Of a DNA stretch of 64,000 bases, positions 53,774 through 63,194 are shown one piece after another. Position numbers and translations under genes: made by a program. Each line of letters starts with the position of its first letter. Positions within the stretch are counted from its first letter, which is position 1. The notes beneath the pieces are model-generated. The model was given only the letters and a program-made list of their open reading frames with translations. It ran no database searches and had not been told where the DNA came from. Where the stretch lies: NCBI RefSeq assembly GCF_030813235.1, contig NZ_JAUSUB010000008.1, positions 92,586 to 156,585 on the forward strand. The letters are read 5' to 3'. Origin of the DNA: Cytobacillus purgationiresistens (GTDB lineage Bacteria > Bacillota > Bacilli > Bacillales > Cytobacillaceae).

Positions 53774-54085
53774 TTATACAATATTACTGCGTTTTTGCCT
53801 ATTACCCATCGCTGCATCGACCATCAATGCAATCGCAGCAATAATGTGCAGAATCATTCCAACGATAGGAACCCAGCCAATACATGACGCAACAATTCCT
53901 AGAATGCTTCCATGGATTTTTTCCCTTTCCTTTACAGAAAAAACCAAAGTAATAATATGTAGAATGAGCATGACCATTAACGGTGTCCATACATAGGAAA
54001 GAATAAATATGCCTCCAAGAAAAGGGATACCTAGGAGGGCTTCACACGCTCCAGTCACCCACTTTAAAATCGTTGATGTTTTCAA
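53774..54085 (-). CDS. Small four-helix membrane protein of unknown function
   Basis: The 103-residue product has three or four hydrophobic helices (LLGIPFLGGIFILSY, LMVMLILHIITLVFSV, ILGIVASCIGWVPIVGMILHIIAAI). It resembles DUF4064-like small membrane proteins. The start is TTG 54083-54085, about six bases after AAGGAGGTG. Confidence 0.65.
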   Translation of the reverse strand: MKTSTILKWVTGACEALLGIPFLGGIFILSYVWTPLMVMLILHIITLVFSVKEREKIHGSILGIVASCIGWVPIVGMILHIIAAIALMVDAAMGNRQKRSNIV

Positions 54086-54191
54086 TTTAACACCTCCTTA
54101 TCTTTCAAAATGCACCACCCTGAATTTCTTCATAATAAATAATGATATCTTCTTATCCTATTCCCCATTTTGAGTTTTTTTACACTCTCAA

Positions 54192-54222
54192 AGAAAAAGA
54201 GTGAGGATCAATATCCCCACCC
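54192..54222 (-). terminator. Terminator of the exoprotein cluster
   Basis: On the minus strand GTGGGGAT pairs with ATCCTCAC (one G-T) around ATTG and is followed by TCTTTTTCTTT, after the metalloprotease stop. Confidence 0.6.
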
Positions 54223-54247
54223 TAAAATCCTTCATTTTTTTAAACTG

Positions 54248-56476
54248 CTATTGCCACTTAAGTACTAAGTAGTCACTATAATCAAGTAATGCAGTAGCCG
54301 CATCTTCTGAAATCAGATCGCTGTCCTTAAACTTCGACACCATTTGTTTGAAGCTATTTGTATGCTTGATTACTTTTTCTGAAGATTTTTGGGATTCATA
54401 AAGAGCTACTGAAGTTAAATGAGTTTGAATTTGTCTTGCTACTGCAGAATTAGCAAATTCACCTTGTTCTTCATAATAGCTAGCTACCGCTTTTATTCCT
54501 TTTGCACTGATATCATTCGTTAACACATCTGTAGCTGAGCCCGTTTTACTTTCATCTGTCTCTGAGGCCGCTGAGAAGTTTAGTTTAGTTAATCCAGTTT
54601 CGTCTTCAGGGACTTCAACATACACAGGCACTTCCACAGTTTCTCCTGCTTCTACTTCGATAACATTATGCATTAATCTAGTTTCCCATCCTGCTTCTGT
54701 TTCAGCTGTGAGTCGGAAAAGGTCTGTTTCCTCCCCTGTATTAGTTACCTTAAAATTGTGAGTAGCAATTTTGCCTGGTACAGCTCTCGCAGCTGTGCCT
54801 CCTTCAGCTTCTACACCTCTCGCAAACGATCCTGCGCCATCCAAATGTCTGACAGCTACGCGATAAGAAAGTGCACCAATATCATCATAATCCTTGGCAA
54901 GAATATAGAAATGTAATCGGTTATGTTCGTCTACATATTCATTGATGATCCCTTCATCTGTCCCAGCTTTGAAAAGAGCATCTGCTAATTGACGATAATC
55001 CCCTTTAGAGTACTTCGCAATGGACCCATTTGGCCTTACAAAGTCGACTTGGTCGATATCTTCATCATTTGCGTCCACAACCCAGATATTCGGGGCAGAT
55101 TCAGCATTTTTTGTTTTTGCCAATAGAACACCTGCATCTGTTTGGAAGGAGTCATAACCTACACGGTCAACAACTTCAACAGTGTAATTGTCATACCATT
55201 TAGCTCCGCGCTGCATATCCGCACGCCAATCATCCCTTAAAGAGTTTGGCGGTGTTAAATCCTCCATCTCAATGTTGATACCTGCAAACACATCTTCTCT
55301 GCCGAATTCACTGCCTACAGGAATTTCCCGGGCAAGAATGTCAGCAAATACCGGTCCAGTTTCAGCCAGCTCATCACGGTCTACGTTCATATAATCTTCC
55401 TCAGCCAAGAAGCCTTGTTTGATTTTATTACGCAGCATATGATGTGATGGTGCAGATGCACCTAAAGTAGGCATAACCATCCAGCGAGTGTGCGGGCCAC
55501 CTGGACCATTAAAGCTGCCTCGGCTCATTAATTCCCATGGTCCTGAATACGTACGGGATACAGGACTTGCATATGGGTTATTATAGTTGTCTAATAGATT
55601 CATAATATGGCCAAACTCATGGGCAAACGTTCCCATTCCATCATTTTCACCTTGAATGGAGATCCCATTTCTAATATCTGCACTTGACCAAATGCTACTT
55701 GCCGCAATCCATGAAGTCCAGTCTACATATCTTGTATTTGCAAACTTTGGCATATTGGCAAATTCAGCGGGAGGACCAAACTGGTCAGAGACATCCTCCT
55801 TGTCTTGGAACATCATTTCTCCGAATTCTTGCCAGACACCTGATTCATCATAACCCGCATGAAGAATAAATGTAAAATCGTATTCTTCTCCAGTTGCTTC
55901 TATATCAGCTGCTGCTGCTGCCATCGCTTCATTTTTCAAATCCAGCGCTTCGTACCCTGGAGGCATATTCACATCTTGACCATGTCCCCTGCTTAAGCCG
56001 TACTGAAATTCACGTCCAGACATCTTATAAGGTCCAAAGGCTTCTAAATCAACTGCCCATTTGCCGAATGAGTTTTCACGCCAATATTCGTCAATTGTTC
56101 TGTGATTATTTAGTTCTTGTGGTTTATTTAAAAAATCCACCCAATATTGCGGGATGTCTTCCCGAGGAATATTACCTACAATTGGATTACCAGCCAACTC
56201 AGAGCCTTCCTCCATACTTAAGATAAAATCACGATCAGAAAAGTCGACAACAACAAGCGCCCCTTTAATTTCCTTTTCAGGCTCAATATCTGTATTTCTC
56301 CAATCAAAGCCCGGGACTGGATTGTAATCATCCCATGTCATGTTCTCAGGCAGTACCCATGATTCCTTATCAATCGGCTCTGGAAAATCAGAAAGTCCTG
56401 TAGGTGCAGCCTGAACTGACGTTGAAATCATTAAAAATGAAACTGCAGAAATAAATAACGTTCGACCTAATTTCAT
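54248..56476 (-). CDS. Secreted M6-family metalloprotease (immune inhibitor A-like) with FIMAH domain
   Basis: The 742-residue protein has a Sec signal peptide (cleavage after VQA near residue 23) and the M6 catalytic motif HEFGHIMNLLD with His286, Glu287 and His290. A calcium-rich middle and a Cu/Ig-like region with PGKIATHNFKVTNTGEETDL follow. The last 60 residues (IQTHLTSVALYESQKSSEKVIKH to YLVLKWQ) match the FIMAH domain. It is shorter than B. cereus InhA. The paralogous C-terminus of the S15 peptidase upstream suggests shared anchoring or targeting. Confidence 0.88.
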   Translation of the reverse strand: MKLGRTLFISAVSFLMISTSVQAAPTGLSDFPEPIDKESWVLPENMTWDDYNPVPGFDWRNTDIEPEKEIKGALVVVDFSDRDFILSMEEGSELAGNPIVGNIPREDIPQYWVDFLNKPQELNNHRTIDEYWRENSFGKWAVDLEAFGPYKMSGREFQYGLSRGHGQDVNMPPGYEALDLKNEAMAAAAADIEATGEEYDFTFILHAGYDESGVWQEFGEMMFQDKEDVSDQFGPPAEFANMPKFANTRYVDWTSWIAASSIWSSADIRNGISIQGENDGMGTFAHEFGHIMNLLDNYNNPYASPVSRTYSGPWELMSRGSFNGPGGPHTRWMVMPTLGASAPSHHMLRNKIKQGFLAEEDYMNVDRDELAETGPVFADILAREIPVGSEFGREDVFAGINIEMEDLTPPNSLRDDWRADMQRGAKWYDNYTVEVVDRVGYDSFQTDAGVLLAKTKNAESAPNIWVVDANDEDIDQVDFVRPNGSIAKYSKGDYRQLADALFKAGTDEGIINEYVDEHNRLHFYILAKDYDDIGALSYRVAVRHLDGAGSFARGVEAEGGTAARAVPGKIATHNFKVTNTGEETDLFRLTAETEAGWETRLMHNVIEVEAGETVEVPVYVEVPEDETGLTKLNFSAASETDESKTGSATDVLTNDISAKGIKAVASYYEEQGEFANSAVARQIQTHLTSVALYESQKSSEKVIKHTNSFKQMVSKFKDSDLISEDAATALLDYSDYLVLKWQ

Positions 56477-56510
56477 GTATTACCCCCCCTTTTCTTTCAC
56501 TATGAATCTT

Positions 56511-57098
56511 TTACTTCTGCTCCCCAGCCGTTTGTGTAGCAGTAAATGTCCACTCCAGATTTAGAGCATCCCCTTGGAATTGGTTTTGATCTTCACCATT
56601 TTCTTCAAAATTGATTTGCACAACTAAATCATCAATTGTCCCTACTGGCAGACCTTTTTCACCAAGTAACGGATAGAACACACTTTCGCCTACAGCTTCA
56701 GGCGTCATTGATTTCAACTCTGCTAATGTTGTTTTATAAATGACTTCATCAAGCTTATCGGCGTTATATAGGAATTCAACCACAATATGCTCACCGAAAT
56801 CTTCCATGTTATCACCCTTTGCATCAGTTACGGTATAATCTGTATTTAACAGCACTTTATCAATATCCAATGTTCCGTTATTCTGCAGTTCGAAACTGCG
56901 CAATACTGAATCACCGGGCTTGATGTTATTTACATTGATGATTTCAAGCGGTTCTGCAGCCAAATCTAATGTTCCAGCAGCGAACGTATTATTTGTCGTC
57001 TCCGTGTCACTAAAATATGCGTAAGTTCCTCCACCAATCAATACAATCCCTAACGCTGCTGACATAACACCCATTGTTATCTGTTTTTTAATACCCAT
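56511..57098 (-). CDS. TasA/CalY (camelysin) family fibre protein
   Basis: This 195-residue exported protein has a long signal with TYAYFSDTETTNNTFAAGTLDL, the SipW-type recognition and start of the mature domain. The rest has the beta-sandwich pattern of TasA/CalY (IKPGDSVLRSFELQNNGTLDIDKVLLN). Such proteins form matrix fibres or cell-surface proteins. No SipW-like peptidase is encoded in the window. It lies between two protease genes on one likely transcript (gaps of about 35 and 30 bases). Confidence 0.88.
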   Translation of the reverse strand: MGIKKQITMGVMSAALGIVLIGGGTYAYFSDTETTNNTFAAGTLDLAAEPLEIINVNNIKPGDSVLRSFELQNNGTLDIDKVLLNTDYTVTDAKGDNMEDFGEHIVVEFLYNADKLDEVIYKTTLAELKSMTPEAVGESVFYPLLGEKGLPVGTIDDLVVQINFEENGEDQNQFQGDALNLEWTFTATQTAGEQK

Positions 57099-57128
57099 TT
57101 TGAACTTCCCCCTTTTTATTTGCGTTTT

Positions 57129-59300
57129 TTATCTCCATTTTGAAATTAAATAGTCTGTATCTGCTTTCAGCACCTGATAGACCTCTTTTGTTATCAAGTC
57201 ATTATCAAGCTGGTGATCGATTAAAGTGTAGAATCCTTCCAAATGCTTCACAACTTTTGCTCCTGCATTCTGCTTTTCATAAAGAGCTACAGAAGTTAAA
57301 TGCATTTGTAAGGATTTCGCGGCGATAACTTCTTTAATCTCACCATCTTTTTTGTAGTAATCAACGATGTCACTCATATCTTTAGCGGTTTCTGGAGAAG
57401 AGCCTCCATTAAACCCTAAAGCTCCATCGAGAGCAGGTTTTCCTCCCACTATCGGTAAGGAAATATAGCTGTCGCCAAGTGACACATCAAAGGTTGCTCT
57501 GTTTTGATCAGTCATTAATCTTGTGCTACTTCCAGCAATAATGACACCGATACGATGCCCCTCTTTAAAGACATAATCTTCAGGAAGCGTGTCCCACTTA
57601 AATGTATATTCCTGACCAGGCACTAACGGTTGGGAAAGTTCAAGAGATTCCCTGTTTTGCGCATCCAGCCATCCATGCGTAACAATCTCATATGGTGCTT
57701 CATGTGTCGTAATTTCAGCTTCTTTATAGCAGCTGCTGTCAACGTCCGAGCTTTCACCCCAACATGAAACCTCATTGGTGGTGCGGACCCCTTCCCCACT
57801 GCTTGTATGATTGATTCTCGTATCTGTTCCATAATCAACAATTAACGCAGTTAAATGTGTATCGTCCTTATCTACCGATGCACGAATATTCAATTCTGGT
57901 ACACCGCTTAAGCGGATATCCCCTTCGAGCTCTGGAGTCATATAGAGAAGACGATTATCCTTTTGTGTAAATTCACCAGTCACCATCTGCTGCTCTGTTT
58001 GACGAGGATTATCAATAAAGCCTTGACGAGCATCATCCAATAACGGACTTGTCATCACAGACCCTGGAAGCTCATCTGTTTCTGGTGCAAACCTTAACTT
58101 CACATCTTCAGCTTGCTCTTCTGGCCACGAGGCATGTGTTTCCCATTCATCAGCTCCGCGTTGGACATCAGCCATGGGCTCGTCCATAATGCCGTTATCG
58201 ATATCTAATAACCAATAATCAAACCAGCGATGAAGCGTATCAACCCATTCCGCTCTTCTAAAATCAAATGGGTCAACATGTCCGGTTTGAGTCAGCCAAA
58301 CTTTTCTAGGGACATCATGTTCACTGATTGCCTCCCACCATTTTGAAAAATGATTGGCTTTTACGTTGTAATCATTGAGTCCATGAATAGCAAGCACACT
58401 TGCTGTTATATTATCAGCATCTTTATAATAGTTGCGTTCATCCCAAAATTGATTGTAATCCCCAGTTGTATCATCAGAGGCAACGCGCATATCTTCACGC
58501 ACTTGCGCACACGCTTCGACTCTTTCACTGCTGGTCACTCGTCTAGCTAAGTTTCCTGGACCATTTGTATAATATGGAATTCCTTCATAACGATAATAGT
58601 AGTACCAGCTGCTGATTGCTCCGATTGGAACGATGGTTTCCAATCCTTCAACCCCAGTTGCTGCCGCACCTTGAGCGATGGTTCCATCATAAGATTTACC
58701 GATCATCCCTACTTTTCCTGTAGACCAATCTGCACTTATTTCTTCGCCATCCTTATCCCAAGCTTTGCCTTTTCCATTTAACCAATCAATTACTACCTTC
58801 GCACTCTCAATTTCTTCATAGCCGCCGGTTGTCGGGCACCCGTCAGAATTATTTGTTCCTACCATATCTACTAAGACAACTGCATACCCTCTTGGGACAA
58901 AATAGTTATCATAGTAAAGAGGGAACATTTCATTGACACCATCCCCATCAGGATCTTTTATCTGTGATTCATTTCCGCGCCCCATGCTTTCATAATAAGG
59001 ACTGGCATCCATGATCACAGGTACTTCAAGACCCTCCTCTGTTTCCTTTGGACGAATGATGTCCGCAGCAATACGGTCCGGATTTCCGTCACGATCGCTA
59101 TCCAATGATGATTCTACAAAAATGGTTTCTTTGATTGCATCATCATAAGAGTAAATTGGCTCTGTCACACCGTTTTCTAGCTGATAACCAGGAACGTCTA
59201 AAACATCGGACGCTTGGACACTCCCTGCGAATGTTGTATCCACAGTTATCAGCATAATCATGGCTAACAATATACTGAGGACTTTCTTTCTCTTAAACAA
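57129..59300 (-). CDS. Secreted S15-family X-prolyl dipeptidyl aminopeptidase-like enzyme with FIMAH domain
   Basis: The 723-residue protein has a Sec signal peptide (about 1-30) and an alpha/beta-hydrolase domain with nucleophile Ser203 in MIGKSYDGTIAQGAA. Later GHVDPFD supplies the His and the Asp region follows. A C-terminal jelly-roll and a final FIMAH domain (LQMHLTSVALYEKQNAGAKVVKH) complete it. It removes N-terminal X-Pro dipeptides or cleaves cocaine-esterase-like substrates. It leads the exoprotein cluster. Confidence 0.85.
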   Translation of the reverse strand: MFKRKKVLSILLAMIMLITVDTTFAGSVQASDVLDVPGYQLENGVTEPIYSYDDAIKETIFVESSLDSDRDGNPDRIAADIIRPKETEEGLEVPVIMDASPYYESMGRGNESQIKDPDGDGVNEMFPLYYDNYFVPRGYAVVLVDMVGTNNSDGCPTTGGYEEIESAKVVIDWLNGKGKAWDKDGEEISADWSTGKVGMIGKSYDGTIAQGAAATGVEGLETIVPIGAISSWYYYYRYEGIPYYTNGPGNLARRVTSSERVEACAQVREDMRVASDDTTGDYNQFWDERNYYKDADNITASVLAIHGLNDYNVKANHFSKWWEAISEHDVPRKVWLTQTGHVDPFDFRRAEWVDTLHRWFDYWLLDIDNGIMDEPMADVQRGADEWETHASWPEEQAEDVKLRFAPETDELPGSVMTSPLLDDARQGFIDNPRQTEQQMVTGEFTQKDNRLLYMTPELEGDIRLSGVPELNIRASVDKDDTHLTALIVDYGTDTRINHTSSGEGVRTTNEVSCWGESSDVDSSCYKEAEITTHEAPYEIVTHGWLDAQNRESLELSQPLVPGQEYTFKWDTLPEDYVFKEGHRIGVIIAGSSTRLMTDQNRATFDVSLGDSYISLPIVGGKPALDGALGFNGGSSPETAKDMSDIVDYYKKDGEIKEVIAAKSLQMHLTSVALYEKQNAGAKVVKHLEGFYTLIDHQLDNDLITKEVYQVLKADTDYLISKWR

Positions 59301-59870
59301 TTGAACCCCTCCCCCTATTAAAATACTACTTACACTATGAACGATAGCATGATAGAGAGAAGACAGGCAGTGACAATAGTATTAATTTTATGACAATTCA
59401 GTTTATTCATCCGCTATTACTTTTAGGGATATTTATTCATGAGGAAAAATGGCCAAACACTTAAGAATCCTTCCTTAATTTCAGTATAATCCCAGATATA
59501 GTCATGATTTATCTTGAAAATTTTCTTTTCACCACCCGAAATAAAACTGCATACGGATGTATATTATTTAACAGTTGGTAGGGAATTTTATGAATAATTC
59601 CTACTATATTCCAATATGAAGTCATCCAAGTAATTGAGATAAATATGAAAATAGTATGAATTACACATTGTTTCTCCTCCTGAAATTCATAAAACATATC
59701 AGATTGAGTGAAACAAACTCCAGATTATCAAAATTAAGGGTATATTTACATACTTTCCCCAATATCATTCATTCATTATTACAGGCCTTTTATCATATTA
59801 GATTTTCTTTCGAAACTATTAATAGATATAATACGTATATACACTATCTCGTAGATGAGGGGAAAAATGA
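59301..59870. other. Intergenic region without a gene
   Basis: The 570 bases between the divergent exoprotein cluster and ecsC-like gene show no supported frame. Promoters for both sides are expected here, but none is distinct enough to call. Confidence 0.4.
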
Positions 59871-60677
59871 ATGGAAACTAAAGAAGAGCTTCTAAAAGAA
59901 TGGAAAGCTTGTGAAAAGTGGGAAAAAAATCAATCCGGCCTTTGGTTTTGGGAAAAAATTGGAAGGATTCCATTCAAACTTCTTGATAAAGTCACTCCTA
60001 CCTTCATACAAAAGAAGGTCGGAATGATACTGGATGAACTTGGACAATATGTTCAAACTGGCGGCAGATATTTGAGTTCCATTGAATCATTAAAATCATA
60101 TTATCCGAAAAAAAACATCCACACTATTACAAACCTAGATCGATTATCGGTCGCAGAAATGGATCAAGCCGTCTCTAAATTGACGACCCATCGCAAGCGC
60201 TTTGCAACTGTTCAAGGTGCAAGTACAGGTGTAGGCGGAATTTTTACCATCTCCATCGATATTCCGATGCTTCTTGGGACACAACTAAAAACTTTACAAG
60301 ACATTGCCATCTGCTATGGGTTTGATCCTAACGATAAAAAAGAACGTTTGTACATCGTAAAGATTCTGCAATTTGTATCTGCAGATGTGGTGGGTAAAGA
60401 AACGATACTAAAACAGCTTTCACTCATTGATTCTGCAGATAGTGAAGCTAAAAGAGAAATCGTATCTGAACTCCAAGGGTGGAAAGAGGTTGTACTGGCC
60501 TATCGCGACCATGTCGGCTGGAAAAAACTATTTCAAATGGTGCCAATCGCCGGTTTCGTTTTTGGCGCTTTTATTAACCGTTCAAGTGTCGGTGACATTG
60601 CCGAAGCAGGAATGATGTTCTATCGTAAGAGAAAGATTAACGAAAGAATACAGGCCTATGAGGAAATGAACCTTTAA
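59871..60677 (+). CDS. EcsC-family protein
   Basis: The 268-residue protein resembles EcsC: an N-terminal helix region, GGIFTISIDIPMLLGTQLKTLQDIAICYGFDPND, and a C-terminal VPIAGFVFGAFINRSSVGDIAEAGMMFYRKR. The EcsAB transporter genes that name the family are absent here, so its role is unknown. GAGGGG precedes ATG 59871; an overlapping ATG four bases earlier is out of frame. Confidence 0.85.
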   Translation: METKEELLKEWKACEKWEKNQSGLWFWEKIGRIPFKLLDKVTPTFIQKKVGMILDELGQYVQTGGRYLSSIESLKSYYPKKNIHTITNLDRLSVAEMDQAVSKLTTHRKRFATVQGASTGVGGIFTISIDIPMLLGTQLKTLQDIAICYGFDPNDKKERLYIVKILQFVSADVVGKETILKQLSLIDSADSEAKREIVSELQGWKEVVLAYRDHVGWKKLFQMVPIAGFVFGAFINRSSVGDIAEAGMMFYRKRKINERIQAYEEMNL

Positions 60678-60930
60678 CGAAAAAAAGATGGATTAACCGG
60701 AAATGAACCAATCCTTATGCCTGCAGGTTCCAGAAATTCGGGCCCTGCAACAATCATTGTTTTGGAATATTAATTCCATTTAATTTGGATAAAATTAGAA
60801 ATGGCTATTTCCATTAGAAGAAAGAAAAAAAGAAGGTTATTATGCCGCTCTTACTCGAATTAGTCATGATAAGTTAACGATTGATTCAGTATAAATTTCT
60901 TTCAACCGAAAAATGCATATTATGTTCTGA
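60678..60930. other. Short intergenic region without a gene
   Basis: Between the convergent ecsC-like and resA-like genes no frame or element is supported apart from the resA terminator. Confidence 0.4.
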
Positions 60931-60974
60931 AAAAAAGTCCAATGCTAGCTCCTAAAAGGAAATTAGCATTGGAC
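60931..60974 (-). terminator. resA-like gene terminator
   Basis: GTCCAATGCTA and TAGCATTGGAC pair perfectly over 11 bases with an inner short stem; T6 follows on the minus strand. Confidence 0.85.
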
Positions 60975-60983
60975 TTAAGCATT

Positions 60984-61556
60984 TTAAGGAAGCTTTTGAA
61001 TTTCTTTTTCCATATATTCTTCATTCAAAGCACCTAACACTTTATTGCGAATGACACCATTGGAATCAATAAAATAGCTTGTTGGATAGGCCACAATTTC
61101 GTATTCATCACTGACCTTTCCTTCTCTATCCATCGGAATAGGAAAAGTTAAATGATGCTTGTCGACAAACTTTTCCGGTGCATTCTTCACTCTTTCGCTT
61201 CTAGTCATATTAACAGCTATGACTTCAAATCCCTCATCTTTATACTTATTATGCAGCTTTTCCATATGAGGCATTTCGGCTTCACAAGGGCCACACCAGC
61301 TTGCCCAGAAATTCAATAGCACGGTTTTTCCTTTATAATCACTAAGCTTAAACGAATTGCCTTCGATATCCTCAAGCTCTATTTCAGGGGCCAAATCACC
61401 TTCATTTAGCCCAACAGAAAGCTCCTCCACATTTTCAACTTTTTCATATTGTTCAATTTTCACTTGTTTGATGATCCCTTTATCCTTTAATACCGTTCGA
61501 TCCACAACAATTAATACAATTAAAAGAGTAGCAGCAATTATTAAAAATTTCCTCAT
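60984..61556 (-). CDS. ResA/TlpA-like thiol-disulfide oxidoreductase
   Basis: The 190-residue protein is anchored by an N-terminal helix (about 3-20) and has a thioredoxin-like domain with redox motif Cys88-Gly-Pro-Cys91 in ASWCGPCEAEMP. It faces outward and probably keeps thiols of cytochrome c precursors or other exported proteins reduced. GAGGTG precedes ATG 61554-61556. It lacks the linked resB/resC genes. Confidence 0.88.
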   Translation of the reverse strand: MRKFLIIAATLLIVLIVVDRTVLKDKGIIKQVKIEQYEKVENVEELSVGLNEGDLAPEIELEDIEGNSFKLSDYKGKTVLLNFWASWCGPCEAEMPHMEKLHNKYKDEGFEVIAVNMTRSERVKNAPEKFVDKHHLTFPIPMDREGKVSDEYEIVAYPTSYFIDSNGVIRNKVLGALNEEYMEKEIQKLP

Positions 61557-61582
61557 ACAAACACCTCAAGGTTGCAGAAAAA

Positions 61583-61613
61583 TAAAAACAGATTTCAAAG
61601 CTGTTTTTATCAT
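61583..61613 (-). terminator. Terminator after the 61661 gene
   Basis: AAAAACAG and CTGTTTTT form an eight-base stem with a nine-base loop, followed on the minus strand by ATTTTTC. Confidence 0.7.
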
Positions 61614-61660
61614 ACTATAACTCATGTTGATAGGCTATTTTTTTCAACTCTTATGAATGG

Positions 61661-62458
61661 TTAATGATTGTGCGTTCGTAAATGAAAAGCAATCATAGCG
61701 AATACAGCTAGTTGATCATCCGAAGAAAGCTCTCGATTGATTGTGAGAAAAGGAATATTGGCGTCCTTTATCTGGTGGCCCCAGCTCGCAGGCATCCAGC
61801 CCTTTTTCAAAGAAACAGCTTCCACACTAGAGTTAATAAATATTTTGTAATCCATATACATTCGTGCACGTTCAACGTAATAGCTTTTGCCAGACTCTTC
61901 ATTCATAAATTCAATATGATTAGATGAGGCCTTATGGTTAAATAGCAATTCGCTCTGTTTACCTTCGCACTGGATCACTACTTTTTTACGGCTCATGCTG
62001 AAAAAAGCAATAACCTCGTTCTGATGATCATATAAACCATAATGTTTATACCGTGAAAGTCGATCGATGAAATAGGGTAAAAACCACCGATAACTTTGAG
62101 AATGGATATCTCTAATTTCGCCCAGGACACATCCAGCTGAATTGAAGAATAACACCCTTAAGCTCGGTGCAGGCAGAAAAGTGATGGACATTACTCGTTG
62201 CTGAAATAAGGAATCGGCACTAGTTACCTCGCTTCTATCCATTTCACCTATTTCATTTGCACGTTTTTGATTCATTACATACGCTTGAAAACTAATGAAG
62301 CTATATATCAAAAAAGGAATAGAAAACCCTATCACTACTTTTGGCGGGACCAACATCAAACTATATACCAGTAAAAAAAATGGAGGAATGAGTGATGCTA
62401 AACTCGCGTTTAATGAAATGACGGCTGCTTTATGGTAGTACTGCTGTATATTCATCAT
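61661..62458 (-). CDS. Membrane protein of unknown function
   Basis: The 265-residue protein has two N-terminal transmembrane helices (about 15-35 and 40-60) and a soluble domain of about 200 residues. In that domain ITFLPAPSLRVLFFNSAGCVLGEIRD and DHQNEVIAFFSMSRKKVVIQCEG look like a beta-rich, tubby-like fold, but I do not recognise a family. AGGGAG lies before ATG 62456-62458. Confidence 0.6.
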   Translation of the reverse strand: MMNIQQYYHKAAVISLNASLASLIPPFFLLVYSLMLVPPKVVIGFSIPFLIYSFISFQAYVMNQKRANEIGEMDRSEVTSADSLFQQRVMSITFLPAPSLRVLFFNSAGCVLGEIRDIHSQSYRWFLPYFIDRLSRYKHYGLYDHQNEVIAFFSMSRKKVVIQCEGKQSELLFNHKASSNHIEFMNEESGKSYYVERARMYMDYKIFINSSVEAVSLKKGWMPASWGHQIKDANIPFLTINRELSSDDQLAVFAMIAFHLRTHNH

Positions 62459-62579
62459 CTAATACTCCCTGTGATTTTAGTAAAAGCTACCGATTAATTA
62501 CATTATCAGGTACAATAATAGCAACTTTACTTCTATTCTATTAAACAGACAGTATTTTCATGAATAGACGGAGGAAAAA

Positions 62580-63146
62580 ATGAAAAAAAGACTACTTCTT
62601 ATAGCGTTATGTATTCCTATTATCGCAATTATTATTATCGCCTTTCTACATTTCAAAATTCAAAGTGTAGCAAAACAATCTCCACCAGCTGATAGTCCTT
62701 ATCTCATTGTCCTTGGTGCAAAGGTGAATGGAGAAGACATGTCACTAAGCCTGCTTTATCGAGCACAAGCCGCCTTAGAATATTTAAAACAAAATCAAGA
62801 TACAATTGTAATCGCAACAGGTGGCCAAGGAGAAGGAGAGGATATTTCCGAAGCAGAAAGTCTAAGACGCTTTTTTTCTGAAAACGGTATATCTGACGAC
62901 AGAATTTGGTTAGAAGACCAATCTACATCCACCTATGAAAATCTTGCCTTTACAAAAGAACAATTTGAAATTGAACATGCAGTCATAGTAAGCAGTGACT
63001 TCCATTTATACCGCGCTTCCATTTTGGCAGACAAAGTTGGCATTGAAGCTAATACCTTAGCTGCAGATACACCAGCTGTTGTGAAGGTACAATTATATGT
63101 GCGGGAGTACGCTGCGCTATTAAAAACATTGATTCTGGGCAGATAA
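62580..63146 (+). CDS. YdcF/SanA-family protein
   Basis: The 188-residue protein has an N-terminal membrane anchor (about 4-24) and a DUF218/YdcF domain: PYLIVLGAKVNGEDMSLSLLYRAQAALEYL, TIVIATGGQGEGEDISEAESLRRF and the STSTYENLAFTKEQF segment. Members are linked to envelope permeability and may hydrolyse or transfer phospho-groups on cell-wall lipids. GGAGG precedes ATG 62580. The 52-bp array B starts soon after its stop. Confidence 0.85.
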   Translation: MKKRLLLIALCIPIIAIIIIAFLHFKIQSVAKQSPPADSPYLIVLGAKVNGEDMSLSLLYRAQAALEYLKQNQDTIVIATGGQGEGEDISEAESLRRFFSENGISDDRIWLEDQSTSTYENLAFTKEQFEIEHAVIVSSDFHLYRASILADKVGIEANTLAADTPAVVKVQLYVREYAALLKTLILGR

Positions 63147-63194
63147 CTTTTTTGCTGCTGATCTTCTGAGAGTTCTATATTGATGCGGGTTTTA

